In this document: positions 53,870 through 64,000 of the stretch, piece by piece
How the letters are laid out: each line of letters starts with the position of its first letter
Position numbering within the stretch: the first letter of the stretch is position 1
NCBI GenBank assembly: GCA_025617745.1
Contig: CM046863.1
Coordinates: 9,784,935 to 9,848,934 of the forward strand
Direction of reading: 5' to 3'
Source of the DNA: Heliocidaris erythrogramma
Lineage: Eukaryota; Echinodermata; Echinoidea; Camarodonta; Echinometridae
DNA length: 64,000 nt
Translations under genes and position numbers: made by a program
Notes under the pieces: model-generated
Told to the model about the DNA's origin: nothing
The model's input: only the letters and a program-made list of their open reading frames with translations
Databases searched by the model: none

Positions 53870-55810
53870 CTATAGTTCAGATGGCAAAACAAGCACGACT
53901 TTGTGTATTGGTCTTTCCAAAAAGGTTGGAGAGCGTTTACGTATACCATCTTTATTCAGTTCTCGACTTGCTATCTGCAGTTTGACCTTACGTATTGAAC
54001 CATCATCACTCGGGTAGGTTTCTGCTACTCTTCCAAGAGGCCACTGGCTGCGGGTAGAGTCGTCTTCTTTCACGATGACGATGTCTCCGACTGCGATATT
54101 CCTCTTTGGTTGAACCCATTTCTGTCGCTGTTGCAGCTCTTGGAGGTATTCGCGTCGCCATCTGACCCAGAATTCATTGACGAGATACTGCACCCGTCTC
54201 CACCACTTGTGAGCATAGACATCTTCGCGTTGAAACTTTCCAGGGGGTGGCAGGACAACACGTTCCTTCATCGTGAGTAGATGATTTGGGGTAAGTGGCT
54301 CTGGGGCATCTGCGGCACAGAGATTTGACGTGGTAAGGGGCCTGGCATTTACGATAGCTTCTGCCTCGGTTAAGAACGTCTGGAACGATTCATCGTCTAG
54401 TTGGGATCCAGAAGATTTTAGGAGAGGTTCGAGTACTCTTCGTACTGTAGCAATTTGTCGTTCCCACACACCTCCCATATGTGACGATCGGGGTGTGTTC
54501 ATTTGAAATGGTATCCAATCTGTACCATTTTCCGTCAGGTACTTTTGAACTGCCTCTTGATCCATTTCTGCCATGGCTTGTCGCAATTCATTTCTAGCAC
54601 CAACAAATGCAGTACCTCTGTCAGATCGGATTTGTCGCACCGATCCTCGTCGGTTGAGAAAGCGTCTTAGGCAGTTTATGAAGCTGCTGCTACTGAGACT
54701 GTTTGCAGCTTCCAGATGGATCGCTCTGGATGCCATGCACGTAAAGAGCACGCCGTATCTCTTTACACTGCTCCTCTTCTCTTTGATCAGAAATGGTCCG
54801 AAAAGGTCAACGGCACAGTATGTGAATGGCGGGGCAGGATCAAGTCGGTCTTTGGGCAAATCTGACATCTTTTGCTGCTGGAACGTTCCTCTCAGCTTCT
54901 TGCATGTGACACATTTGGAGATGACCCTTGAAACAGCTGAGGATCCTCCGATCACCCAATATCCTGTCTGTCGTAGTTCATTATGGGTGATTCCTCGCCC
55001 CATGTGAATTACTTTCACATGCTTGTGTCTCACAAGGAGTGTCGTCAAATGAGAACTTTTCGGCATTATCATGGGATGCTTCACCTTCAGTGGGACGTCA
55101 GCTCTCTTTATTCTTCCACCGATTCTCATAATACCGTCATTGTCAACATATGGATCTAGTCGGTACAAGGCACTAACTGGTTTGATACCGTCTTTCTTTT
55201 GCTTCGTCGCCATTCTATCACTCTTCTCGGGTAACTTCAAGTTGTTTAGGACTTTCAATTCCTCATGAAAGTGTTTGGCTTGTAGACTTCGCACTATTTC
55301 CTTTTCGGCTTCTTCGAGCTCGGCAACACTTAGTGCAAGTCTTTTGAGTGGACGTTGTACATCTGCGTGCCTTTTGACTTTTCTGTTACGTAGTTTGCAT
55401 TTGAATCTCAAGCAAATGGCAATTGCTCTCTTGGCACGCTGCCAACTTGAAATGTGCTCCAATCGGCTGGGTTCGAAAGTTTTGGTCTCGTTGGTCACGG
55501 TAGAGAAGGCATGTACTTTCCTCACTTCAGGATCACTTTCACATGTGGAACTGTTGTCTTGTTTTGGATTCTGGAACTCTCCTCTTTCTTGGAGAAATTT
55601 TGGACCTCTCATCCATCGGGTACTTTGCAAAAGTTCCTTGGCCGTCATTCCACGTGAGGCTTCGTCTGCAGGGTTTGACTCAGTGTTAATGTAGAACCAA
55701 CTTTCTGGGCTTGAATTATCATGTATTTGCTGCACTCTGTTTGCCACATACACATGGAATCTCCTTGCTTCATTGTTTATATATCCCAGGACAATCTTGC
55801 TGAAAGAAGA
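53870..55810 (-). CDS. BEL/Pao pol: RNase H end, integrase and DUF5641
   Basis: The open frame (735 codons from 56077) is meaningful from about 55810, where the gag frame is joined by deletion. KIVLGYINNEARRFHVYVAN and ESNPADEASRG are the C-terminal RNase H of BEL elements. An HHCC zinc module follows (H..H in VRHKHVKVIHM, CVTCKK), then the integrase core YCAVDLFGPF (Asp), IRSDRGTAF (Asp) and VWERQIATVRRVLE (Glu). The end has GDIVIVKEDD, WPLGRVAETYPSDDG and VRKV-like text, the DUF5641 domain typical of BEL/Pao. The first 93 codons of the ORF are an out-of-frame reading of gag. No stops occur through the integrase, so this part decayed little. Confidence 0.92.
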   Translation of the reverse strand, partial: SSFSKIVLGYINNEARRFHVYVANRVQQIHDNSSPESWFYINTESNPADEASRGMTAKELLQSTRWMRGPKFLQERGEFQNPKQDNSSTCESDPEVRKVHAFSTVTNETKTFEPSRLEHISSWQRAKRAIAICLRFKCKLRNRKVKRHADVQRPLKRLALSVAELEEAEKEIVRSLQAKHFHEELKVLNNLKLPEKSDRMATKQKKDGIKPVSALYRLDPYVDNDGIMRIGGRIKRADVPLKVKHPMIMPKSSHLTTLLVRHKHVKVIHMGRGITHNELRQTGYWVIGGSSAVSRVISKCVTCKKLRGTFQQQKMSDLPKDRLDPAPPFTYCAVDLFGPFLIKEKRSSVKRYGVLFTCMASRAIHLEAANSLSSSSFINCLRRFLNRRGSVRQIRSDRGTAFVGARNELRQAMAEMDQEAVQKYLTENGTDWIPFQMNTPRSSHMGGVWERQIATVRRVLEPLLKSSGSQLDDESFQTFLTEAEAIVNARPLTTSNLCAADAPEPLTPNHLLTMKERVVLPPPGKFQREDVYAHKWWRRVQYLVNEFWVRWRREYLQELQQRQKWVQPKRNIAVGDIVIVKEDDSTRSQWPLGRVAETYPSDDGSIRKVKLQIASRELNKDGIRKRSPTFLERPIHKVVLVLPSEL

Positions 55811-57114
55811 ATGATTTCCTCTCATACATAGGCTTACGATTGAAATGGTTACATACGTCGATGTTGTGGTCTCCCTTGCAGAATGGGCATTCCGAGTACA
55901 ACCCGTGCTTAGCACGGGTTGGGTTTCCATTTTTACCTTGCGATTCAGATTTGCCACTTGTACTGAATGTTCGGGCTTTTGCACTTCCGGTACCTTGGTG
56001 TCTGGCCATTGGAGCTGTACTCTTGGGTGTCTCTCGCAGAGATTCCAACTCTGGAATTGTTGCCAGGCTTGCTGCATTGTTCACAAAGTGTGCGAACTTC
56101 TCAAATGGAGGGGTAGCTTTCCGGGCAAACCTTTCTCGCCATCTTTGGATTTCATCTCTCCATTTGTTTTCCATGTAGTTCGGCAACTTTTCAACGAGCT
56201 TCACGTTTTTCCGCAGGATAGTCTAAGATTCCCAGACTTGGGATGGTTCTCTTCGCTGCTACAATCTTGTGAAGGAAGTCAGAAAAGTCCCTCGTACCTT
56301 TGGCGTCTCGATTTCCAATCTTTCGCCATGAGCCAAGTCTTTCCATGAACGCTACACTGACGCTACTTGGGTTCCCATATCTCTCAGCAAGAGCTTCACG
56401 TGCATTCTGGTATCCATCAGTGGCATTGAGTAGCTGATAATGTTCAACTATTTCCTTGGGCGATCCGGTTACAAAGCTGCTAAGAAAGTTCAACTTCGTG
56501 GAGCAATCGAGCGGTTTGGAGTCTACCAGCGCATCGAACGCATTTCGCCATATGGGATACTGGAGTGGATCACCGGAGAAGATTGGAACTTCAACCTTCG
56601 GCAACTGGTTTAAGGCTGCTGACTGCTGGGCACTGAGTATTTGTTGCATGTTTACTTTAGTCAGTTGAGCCATGCATGCTTCCAGCGATGCTGCTATATT
56701 ATTCCAATCATTACTTGCAGCTAGGGGACTTGAGTTGATCATCACTGGCGGCTCGTCAGGTTGGAGTATTGGAGGCGCTTCTTTTCCATCTTGTGATTGG
56801 AAGAATCTATTCAGCCCTTCTTCTTTGGTTTCTTCGTCAATTTCCAGACGATTTTCACTCGAGCAGTCACTCTCGAACTCCTCGATTATTTTTTCCTGTG
56901 CCTTCAAGCGAGCTTCTTCTTCTGTTTCATCAATTCTCGTTTCCTTCTTCGCATCTCTAATTCGAGTAACTCTTCCTCTTCCAAACTTTCTGTCAGATTG
57001 TGATGCTGCTCGTTGGATGTTGATTTTCATTCTTTCACTTCGGATTGACTTTGAACTCACTCTGCTCTTCACACTAGGAGCGGCGGGTCCTGACATTTTC
57101 GTCGAGGATTCCAT
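55800..57114 (-). pseudogene. BEL/Pao gag with zinc knuckle, one frameshift
   Basis: The first ORF (57114-56191) starts MESSTKMSG and holds a charged N-terminal coil and the DUF1759-type capsid text LPKVEVPIFSGDPLQYPIWR then LSSFVTGSPKEIVEHY. At about 56200 a shift in an A-run changes frame; the second ORF (56204-55770) continues KLVEKLPNYMENKW and ends with the zinc knuckle CPFCKGDHNIDVC. The join to the RNase H part near 55805 is the deletion point, after KPMYERKSFFF. Gag packages element RNA; this copy would yield only a truncated Gag without frameshifting. Confidence 0.9.
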
Positions 57115-57196
57115 TTTTATGCAGAACTTACTGCGTAACTTTTATGACGGACGGGACGGGACATACGTTCAGTTGAATTTACAAAATAATTGTCAT

Positions 57197-57901
57197 TGTG
57201 GCTGCCTCAACTTAGAGGAGTTTCGTGTCACCATGAAATCATCATTCACACTCCGATTGTACTTGTAAATGAGTGTTAATAACTTTTATTAACATGAATC
57301 AACATAGGAATGCGGTATATACGTAGTGAGTACAGACTATATATGGAGTGAGTACAGACTATGGAGTGAGTACAGACTATGGAGTGAGTACAGACTATGG
57401 AGTGAGTACAGACTATGGAGTGAGTACAGACTATGGAGTGAGATGACAATCTGTAATAATAAAGTATAAAGAAACAAAATACATGGAACATTTAAACATT
57501 GATTCTACATACGAGGATCACAGTGTCTATTATTATAATATGATGCTTAATCGATAAATCAAAACATGAGTATAATAATATTAAGTGATTGAGTTAAATT
57601 ATTCTACTTACTATTTTGGTGCTTGAATTTGAGTTCCAAGACTTCTAGTCTGTATGTAAAAACAACTTGCTATCCGTCCAAACACAGATTTCGATAAAAA
57701 CACGTTTACATCGAAGAAACTGAAAACTTAAACTATAACCGTTAAAAGAGGAAAGTAATCTTTTCAAAACAAATCAGAAATTAAGCGCGCTTATTAATAT
57801 TATTATGAGTACGCAATTAAGACTGTCGCGCGTTTTCATAAATTGAACAATCATTATTGCGTCACAATAAAATATATCATTTCTGCATCACTGCAGTAAC
57901 A
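57197..57901 (-). repeat. BEL/Pao 5' LTR
   Basis: 705 bases, same sequence as 52683-53370 with six 18-base units (57335-57440). It is followed by CCCCC, the target duplication. Confidence 0.95.
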
Positions 57902-58122
57902 CCCCCTAAAGGGTTGGACTCGGCCAGATTAGTCAAAAGCACCCTTTTTGTTGAAAATCAGTGCGTTACGCGTTCCACCTGAAAAAAGAATATCCTCTAA
58001 AAAACACACACACAACTGACGGGTTTGCCGGCGGAGGGGGTTGAAGGGGGGGGGGGGGGGGGGATCAGGGTAAAAGAAAACTGAACTCTCCCCCCCCCCC
58101 CCCCCCCGGGAATATGTATGAT

Positions 58123-58750
58123 GGGGTGTCCAAACTTCGCGGACATTTTGGCCTTTTATGACGTTACAACACAATTTGATAGATATACATTAAAAATGTA
58201 ATATCAAATGAAGCAGAATATACCGTAAAATAATGTCATACAAAAATGTTTGAAAATTTTATCTTATAAACTCTCATTTTAAGGCCAAATCCAATCGCTC
58301 ACCATCAGCTTTTGCCCACCACAGACGAGTCCATACTTCGTGGATTATGTTTGGTGCCCTCTTTTGGCCCTATTTGTGCAGATTAATTACGATAAATAAT
58401 AAATAAGACGTCAGAATACACTCGTCTACGGAACCCGACAGCGCATAGGCCTAGAGCCGAACGCTAATTTATTGGGGGTAAGAATTTGATAATTTAGGGG
58501 AATTTTAAATGCGGTACAAAATTATAATTTTAAGCTTGATTATACTAAAATTGACAAGATTCTCATCAATATATTGACTAAATTATACATTTACTTACAT
58601 TTTTTCGTCGCATTTTGCCTCTTTTGGGTTCTTTCCGTATTGTAGAACGATTTTCCGCAGTCCCACATACAGTAGCGCGTACAATGTACTTTTTATCGCG
58701 TATTTAGTACTGATACGCGAAGTATGGACATCCGCGAAGTTTGGACACGC
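58123..58750. mobile_element. DNA transposon remnant or MITE with GTGTCCAAACTTCGCGGA ends
   Basis: Left GTGTCCAAACTTCGCGGACA and right ATCCGCGAAGTTTGGACAC are inverted. Internal echoes tccatacttcgtggat and cgcgaagtatggaca support subterminal repeats. No coding capacity in about 620 bases. Confidence 0.85.
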
Positions 58751-59186
58751 TGCCATACTGGTCTAAAAAACAATCCTGAAAGGGGGGGGGGGGGGGTGGT
58801 CACCATAAAGCCCAGCCCTTTTTTCAAGTCTTTCTTCTTCTTTGTTCTGAATAGATGTTGAGGGCAAAGGCGCCGTCTTTCTTCTTCTTCTTCTTCTTCC
58901 AGTAGTGTGCGTAAACCTCCAAGGAGTATTGTCGCACAGCAGTTGGTTGTCTATCAGCCGATCAAACGTGTCGGGAGAGGAGTGGGGTGGGGTGGTGGAT
59001 CTGATCAAAGACCGGTCCCTGTATTGCACATTTCCTAGATCCTCGCCGATATGGTCCTCGACCATGATGACAATGACAATGACAATGACAATGAATTTTT
59101 TATTTGCTTATGTAACCCTTAGTCGGGCATTGAAGAAAATCAAGCAAGTTACATATTACAAGTATATGGCAAGGGTGGGGTCTAAA

Positions 59187-59545
59187 GCTACGGGGTCCTA
59201 AAGCTACGCACCATACAAATCACATACACGCGCAATGCAACGCGTTCAAATCAGGCTAAAACACACACACGCGATACACACAGTCAATTTCAATATCAAT
59301 TTGCATTCATTTATTGCATGTGCGTAGCTTTAGGACCCCTTCATTTTTAAGAACAAAATTTGACATCGGCATTGATATCGACCTGACTCGTGCATTATTG
59401 ACATTCACCCATCGTAATTTTCTCCACAAATCAACTTTAGAATATCCAGAATCAGGATATGGAATGAAATTGGTGACAAGCCAGTGATTTCTGTGACCTT
59501 TTAGCTGCTGAAAACAAAGTGCGTAGCTTTAGGTCCCCCCATCAT
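59187..59545. mobile_element. MITE cluster with GGTCCTAAAGCTACGCAC ends
   Basis: GGGGTCCTAAAGCTACGCAC at 59191 is inverted at 59321 (GTGCGTAGCTTTAGGACCCC) and again at 59519 (gtgcgtagctttaggtcccc). Two overlapping elements or one with a duplicated end lie here, just before the 59714 gene. Confidence 0.8.
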
Positions 59546-59713
59546 ACAGTGTCCGGAAATGCTACCCCATCCTACATTATACAGACGTTATACATGCAGA
59601 CAAATACGCGCGTATTAATTAAGCGTTTCAAAAAATTAATTTATAACGCGCCTATAGACCATTTCAAAACCTACGGTCAAAATGCGCATGAAAATACGTG
59701 AGAAAAGGGAAAT

Positions 59714-59862
59714 ATGGCTCTCCGAAAAGTTAAACTGCTTGCTTCTTTCTTGATATTAATCCGTTTGGTTGATTGTTCTTTTGGAGAGGTGATAAATCGA
59801 CATGAATTAATCGAAATAACAGCAGAGTTAACTGCCACAGGTAGCCTAACTTGCCGGGGTGG

Positions 59863-59894
<32 letters not shown>

Positions 59895-59971
59895 TATCAT
59901 AACTAAAAAGGATTGTGGTAATTTAGCTGTTGCTGCTGATGCGGTGATGGTAATAACAATTTTGATAAAGG

Positions 59972-60002
<31 letters not shown>

Positions 60003-63000
60003 AATGTGATGATGATAATTATAGTGATAATGTCATGATATTATGCTGGTGAATGATAACGTCGATAGAGTTGGTGAGGATGATGATAATTGTGAGGGTG
60101 ACGATTTTGATGATGTTGAATTGATGGTGGTGATTATGATGATGAATAAAATTGACGGTGGTGATGATGATGACGATGAACAGTGGCGCAAATCTATTTT
60201 GAAATTCGGGGGGGGGGGGGGGACACCACATGATTTAACTGTCGGAAATGTTGACAAAAAAAAAAATTGGTCTATTTTTTCCTCCAAAATCTCTGACAAG
60301 AAAAAAAAAAAAGTTCTTCAAAACATTGGCCTATCTTCAGAAGGTGAGAGGTGGGGCGCCCCCCTTCCCCCCCCCCCCCCTTGGATTTGCGCCCATGATG
60401 ATGAACGATGCTTCTGACAATATTATGTCAATATTGATGATGATTCCTATAAAGATCTTTTTCCCTCTACAGAGTGTGACGAACTTATGGACGCACTTGA
60501 GGCCCATTCATTCGACTGGTCTAAGCATCCTATAGAACACACTCAGGACCAAGACCAGTCATCATGCCTTGACAGACTCGAACACTGGACCAAGGGGGAC
60601 ACTGGTTCTTGGTCCTATCTCTTTCTTGGTCTTCAAGAGATAGATCGAAAAGAATTAGCCCAGAGTAAGTGTCTCAAAATTCTCTAATCCAATACCCCCC
60701 CCCCCCGAAGCAATGAAGAACTAGAATCTGAGTATATAGGCCTACATTGTATAAAAATTCTACTTGTATAGGCGCATTGTCTCTCATCTTCTCATTCTAA
60801 ATAAACTTTATAGGCCCTACATTAAAGTGACAGTAAATTGAAGCTCCTAATGGCGCCATCTTTCAACAGGATTGATAAGTGTCTCAGTACCTCTAAATTT
60901 CTCATCATGCCCCATTAATATAAAATAATAGTTTGAAATATAAAATGTGCCTATTTTCCAAACAGCTGTTTGTCGAAATTCAAAATAAAATGCAATTAAT
61001 TTTCAAATTATAATCTCAATTTAGCAGTTTACTGTAAGGTGGCGCTGTTCAAGTTTTTGCCAGTTAATGCCATTTTAATCTATGTTCCTTTTTTGAATTG
61101 TTCAATTTGTATTCTTTTTAAAAATTACTTTTTTTTCAAATTAATATTGTATTGAGAAATAATCAATGGGATGACAAGACTTCAAAATCAATATACCTGT
61201 AAATAAAGTTAGTGAAATAAATAAAACATGTTCCATCTGAACTATTAAACATACTTTAACATATCTAATATCAGTTTTATGAATCTCAAGATAGGAAAAA
61301 CAGAAAACAATAACAAACAAACAAAAAAAAACAGACACGCACAAAAAAATGCGTCCTTGATGTTTTATGGTTGCGATTGCTTGTTCTTAGGACCCCCATT
61401 GCTCGGTCGCTTTGCTCTCTGTCAACATAAAATGTCAACGAAATCCGCGCGCGCATCATGACGCGCATGTACGCGCGCGTCAAAATTTAGAAATGCTCAA
61501 AATCACTTTTTAAGCAAATTACAGTACAGTTCAGGACATTTTAAGCATTTCACAATTTTCCGTCCGTGTGCGTCCGCGAGCGCGTTATGCGCACGCGCAG
61601 CGCGTACAGAGCGTAAAAACGCCGTTTTTCGCATGGTTTGTCTTCCTGACACTATTCTTGAAAATTTCCAAATATTTACAGTCATTCTCGACCTTCCATA
61701 ATGCCACACGCGCGCGTCAATGGGCATTGACGTGCGCGTGTCAATGGGCATTCTAATGTAAAAAGTGGTAAAAACATGCCTATCTAGAATTCGCCATAGC
61801 TCCCTCAGAATGCGAATTTCTTTACATATTCTGAAAGCCTGTGAGTTGTAGATTTGAATTCATGCAGAATTTTTGCCGATCGCATGTTCTGACGTCATCA
61901 TATTTGCATATGAACTCAAAAATATGGTTTTGAAAAAAATGACGTCATCAGTTTTGTATTCATTTGATAATATTTCAGTAATAAGTGGTCGATTTTCTTC
62001 CAAATTTTGATATGTTATAGCTGAGCCAATTCTCTACAAGATCAATCGCCACCATTTTTCATTTTGATGACGTCATCATAGTGAAATTTTCAATTAAATA
62101 TATCACGTGTCAGAATTTTCCCTATTTGCGTGTTATGTCTATGGAAGATGATCTTTTTTCTAATCATGAATCTACATGACATTGTTCTCTGAGCAGTATC
62201 TCAGTTATGTTTGGTGTATTTTCTTCCAGGTTTTAGTATGTTATAGCTGAGACTATAAGCTTTAATAAATTTTTGATCAGATGTCGGGATCATGCCTAAT
62301 TTTTTACTACAAAATGTGATTTGAGAATCCCGTTTTTCGTTTACGAGTTATCTCTATGGGAAATATTTTGGTATATTGGTTAAAGCACTTGCCTTCCATT
62401 CCGGTGACCCAGGTTTGATCCCCGATGGGTCCATTAAAAAAATAGTTTTTTTGCTTCTTTTTGCCTTCCATTTTACCATCTTCTTCGAATATTATAACAT
62501 ACACAATCACAAACCATGTAATAAACTGCCGTATTTTGCGTGTTATGTCTATATGAATGTAGTGTGCAGCAGTTTGTGTACAACTGTATATGGAAATTCT
62601 GATTCCCTGTCGTGTATTAGAGCTAAAATATCTCCACCTATCCTACAATATAAAAGAGTCTGATATGTTATCATGATTTCTCAAATTTTCGTCAGTCATC
62701 AGTCCTAATAAGGTCAAGTTACCGCATATTTGGTCATCAGGTTATCGTGACGTCATCCAGGCGCCATTTTGTACAAATCAACTTATGGTCGTATATCTTC
62801 ATAACGAAATGTCATGTCTCTTTCATATTTTTGGCATGGTTACGGTCAATGCCATTCCAGTCATGGTCATCATTACCATCATCACCATCACCATCCTCAT
62901 CATCATCATCATCACTGTCATCGCCATTATCATGATCATTCTTTGTCTATTGTTTTTTATTTCGTAATTATTTTCATGATTCTATCATCTCCTAATTTCA

Positions 63001-63817
63001 CAGTATGCACATTATTTTCTCCCATCTTATCTTATATCATGGTTTATACCATGCATATCTTTATATTTAACCTGTCAACTCGCGCCGGAAGCAGTTTGGG
63101 ATTGGGGGGGGGGGGGGCAAACATTCAAGGGGGCTCACCTTTCAAGGGCTCGTGTCTTCTCACCCCTAAAAAAAAACCCACACACGCTTTCCCACCCTCT
63201 CACAACAATACAGATTTACTTTCTTTTTGGTTCCCCCTCCAATTTTACTCCTTTACTACTGATTTTTTTTTTAATGGGGATGGGGGGCTTTGGGGGGGGG
63301 GGGGGGCGAAAATGCATTTGCCCCCACTTCCGGCGCCTATGATCGTCATTGTTTATATGAGCATCATATCATTGACATTGTCAACATTATCATGATTGTT
63401 ATCTTGCACAAATATTATCACATCTTACAATGACCGTTTCACACATTTTTCTACATTCCTGTCCTCAAGAAGCATCTCCATTCATGGCATTCTTGACTTC
63501 CTATCTTCAGTTTAGTATTTCCCCATTATTATGATCATCCTGATTACAATCATGATCATATACAAATTGAAAGACAGACCACCTAATTCGTCCTCATGAC
63601 GAATTAAATTCTAGTTTTAAATTTTCATTTCATTTTATTTTTTTTTAATTTTTTACATTCAGGGTTCGCTCAAGAAGTATCCGCTGACGTCATCTCAAGA
63701 TTACGCTCCATACCTAAGGGTGGGAGAGAGAGAAAGAGAAGGAAGAGAGGAATTATGTTAAGAAGAAAACCGAAAATGACAGAGAAGCGGAAGAATAGAA
63801 AGAGAACGGGGAAGTAG
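59714..63817 (+). CDS. Small three-exon gene: signal-peptide-like start, death-fold-like domain, basic tail
   Basis: Exons 59714-59840, 60473-60664 and 63663-63817 (stop TAG 63815) join in phase with CACAG|GTAG, ACAG, CAGA|GTAAGT and TTCAG sites, giving 157 aa. Exon 1 starts MALRKVKLLASFLILIRLVD, a plausible signal peptide or anchor. The joined middle part (ELIEITAELTAT / ECDELMDALEAHSFDW and CLDRLEHWTKGDTGSWSYLF, LGLQEIDRKELAQ) follows the death-domain pattern L..W....G..W..L...L..I.R..LA. The last exon begins RFAQEVSADVISRL and ends in a Lys/Arg-rich tail. No family was recognised. A death-fold domain behind a signal peptide would be odd, so exon 1 may be an anchor or the assignment may be wrong. 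The 3-kb second intron is full of repeats. Confidence 0.6.
59858..60380. repeat. Poly-G tract, (GAT)n microsatellite and poly-G element in intron 1
   Basis: G tract 59863-59894; (GATGAT)n at 59975-60002 and loosely to 60180; a poly-G family element (gcgcaaatctattttgaaattcgggggg, ctctgacaagaaaaa, C tract, ttggatttgcgcc) at 60183-60390. Confidence 0.85.
60665..61440 (+). other. Intron sequence of the 59714 gene, no feature
   Basis: AT-rich; nothing recognisable apart from a short C tract near 60697. Confidence 0.45.
61440..61760. repeat. CpG-rich alternating GCGCGC block
   Basis: Runs such as cgcgcgcgcatcatgacgcgcatg and gcgcacgcgcagcgcg lie in an otherwise AT-rich intron. They look like the end of a repeat rather than a CpG-island promoter. 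Confidence 0.5.
61860..62760. repeat. Repeat region with recurring TGACGTCATCA motifs
   Basis: TGACGTCA occurs at 61890, 61940, 62068 and 62748, mostly followed by TCA. The phrase tatgttatagctgag occurs at about 62010 and 62230. This appears to be an old duplicated repeat. Confidence 0.6.
62366..62440 (+). mobile_element. tRNA-like SINE head
   Basis: tggtatattggttaaagcac resembles an A box and ggtttgatccc a B box at tRNA-like spacing. The flanks do not form an acceptor stem, so a tRNA-derived SINE is more likely than a tRNA gene. Confidence 0.4.
62855..62945. repeat. (CAT/ATC)n microsatellite
   Basis: Trinucleotide tract of the same class as 2296-2470. Confidence 0.9.
63095..63345. mobile_element. 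Poly-G element
   Basis: From cgccggaagcagtttggg through G tracts at 63105 and 63293 to cacttccggcgcc; the ends (cgccggaag and cttccggcg) are inverted. Confidence 0.6.
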
Positions 63818-64000
63818 GATACAACGAGGATGAAGAGGGGAATATCGGAAGAAATAATCGGAGAGGAGGAATTAAGAAGAACAAAAATGAGAGTAAGGAA
63901 ACCGTCACGAAGAACAGAGAAAAAGAAGAAGAAGAAGAGGAATTAAGAGGAAGAAAAAGAAGAGGAAGAAGGAGGAGGAGGAAGAAGGAAGAAGAAGAAG
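63818..64000 (+). repeat. Purine-only GAA/GAG-rich tract at window end
   Basis: Almost pure purine from the basic tail exon onward, ending in (GAAGAAGAG)n. It is probably 3' UTR with an expanding microsatellite. Confidence 0.7.

Larger units (their letters stand above)
52683..57901 (-). mobile_element. BEL/Pao LTR retrotransposon, internally deleted
   Basis: The two LTRs (52683-53370 and 57197-57901) both run TG...CA, and CCCCC flanks each outer end. The internal region reads gag and C-terminal pol on the - strand. Protease, RT and part of RNase H are missing, so the copy could move only with help from others. LTRs are near-identical apart from one 18-base repeat unit and a one-base indel, implying recent insertion. 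Confidence 0.95.
52530..57940. mobile_element. Poly-G element serving as target of the BEL insertion
   Basis: The left part (G tract at 52533-52554, gtgtacacatgcgtgtccatgg, accctaaacgagg, atcatcaacccccc) stops at the BEL LTR and resumes after it at 57902 (ccccctaaagggttgg). The uninterrupted relative at 39085-39270 shows the same order. Confidence 0.7.

Noticed and set aside
58763..59065. 100-codon - strand ORF
   Set aside because: Half of it reads poly-G and (CTT)n repeats; the rest has no recognisable motif.
62366..62440. tRNA gene
   Set aside because: A- and B-box-like text is present but no acceptor stem can be formed; a SINE is likelier.

Overview
The window reads as nuclear DNA of a marine invertebrate, most likely an echinoderm such as a sea urchin. 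The phylum call is inference from the overall look (GT-AG introns, ancient metazoan genes, microsatellites of the CAT/GAT type, long poly-G tracts, dense MITEs, and a mix of Merlin, Harbinger, piggyBac, BEL/Pao and Ty3/gypsy remnants). No bacterial operons, rRNA or intact tRNA genes are visible.

Host genes. (1) 248-3017, + strand: the last three coding exons of a Pur-alpha-like nucleic-acid binding protein, whose intron carries decayed tandem copies of its own exon. (2) 30768-35298, - strand: a seven-exon DUF547 gene with conserved splice sites but several single-base frameshifts, so probably a unitary pseudogene. (3) 40798-41952, + strand: an intact single-exon 384-codon ORF derived from a Merlin/IS1595-type transposase that has lost the central catalytic Asp; a candidate domesticated gene. 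(4) 42483-49864, + strand: a complete seven-exon TBC1D7 orthologue (295 aa), the third subunit of the TSC complex. (5) 59714-63817, + strand: a three-exon gene for a small protein with a signal-peptide-like N-terminus, a death-fold-like region and an Arg/Lys-rich tail; it was not recognised as a known family.

Mobile DNA. At about 14036-21143 lies a 7.1-kb composite bounded by diverged terminal inverted repeats. It holds, in order, a helical ORF, a gypsy-type RT/RNase H/integrase, a PHD finger fused to the integrase C-terminus, a basic ORF, a TatD-family nuclease, an 'HEEADT' segment and a CXC cysteine cluster, with two GT-AG intron-like gaps. This is the best candidate for an undescribed system. 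Region 23.4-30.2 kb is a graveyard of Harbinger, Merlin, BEN-domain and piggyBac pieces, with a tandem duplication of the BEN/piggyBac part. At 52683-57901 is a BEL/Pao element on the - strand with both LTRs, a CCCCC target duplication and an internal deletion that removed protease and most of RT. Many short palindromic elements and poly-G elements fill introns and intergenic DNA.

The stretches 3.0-12.8, 22.0-23.1, 35.8-37.1, 50.6-52.4 and 60.7-62.3 kb hold no gene I can support apart from UTR, intron or repeat sequence.
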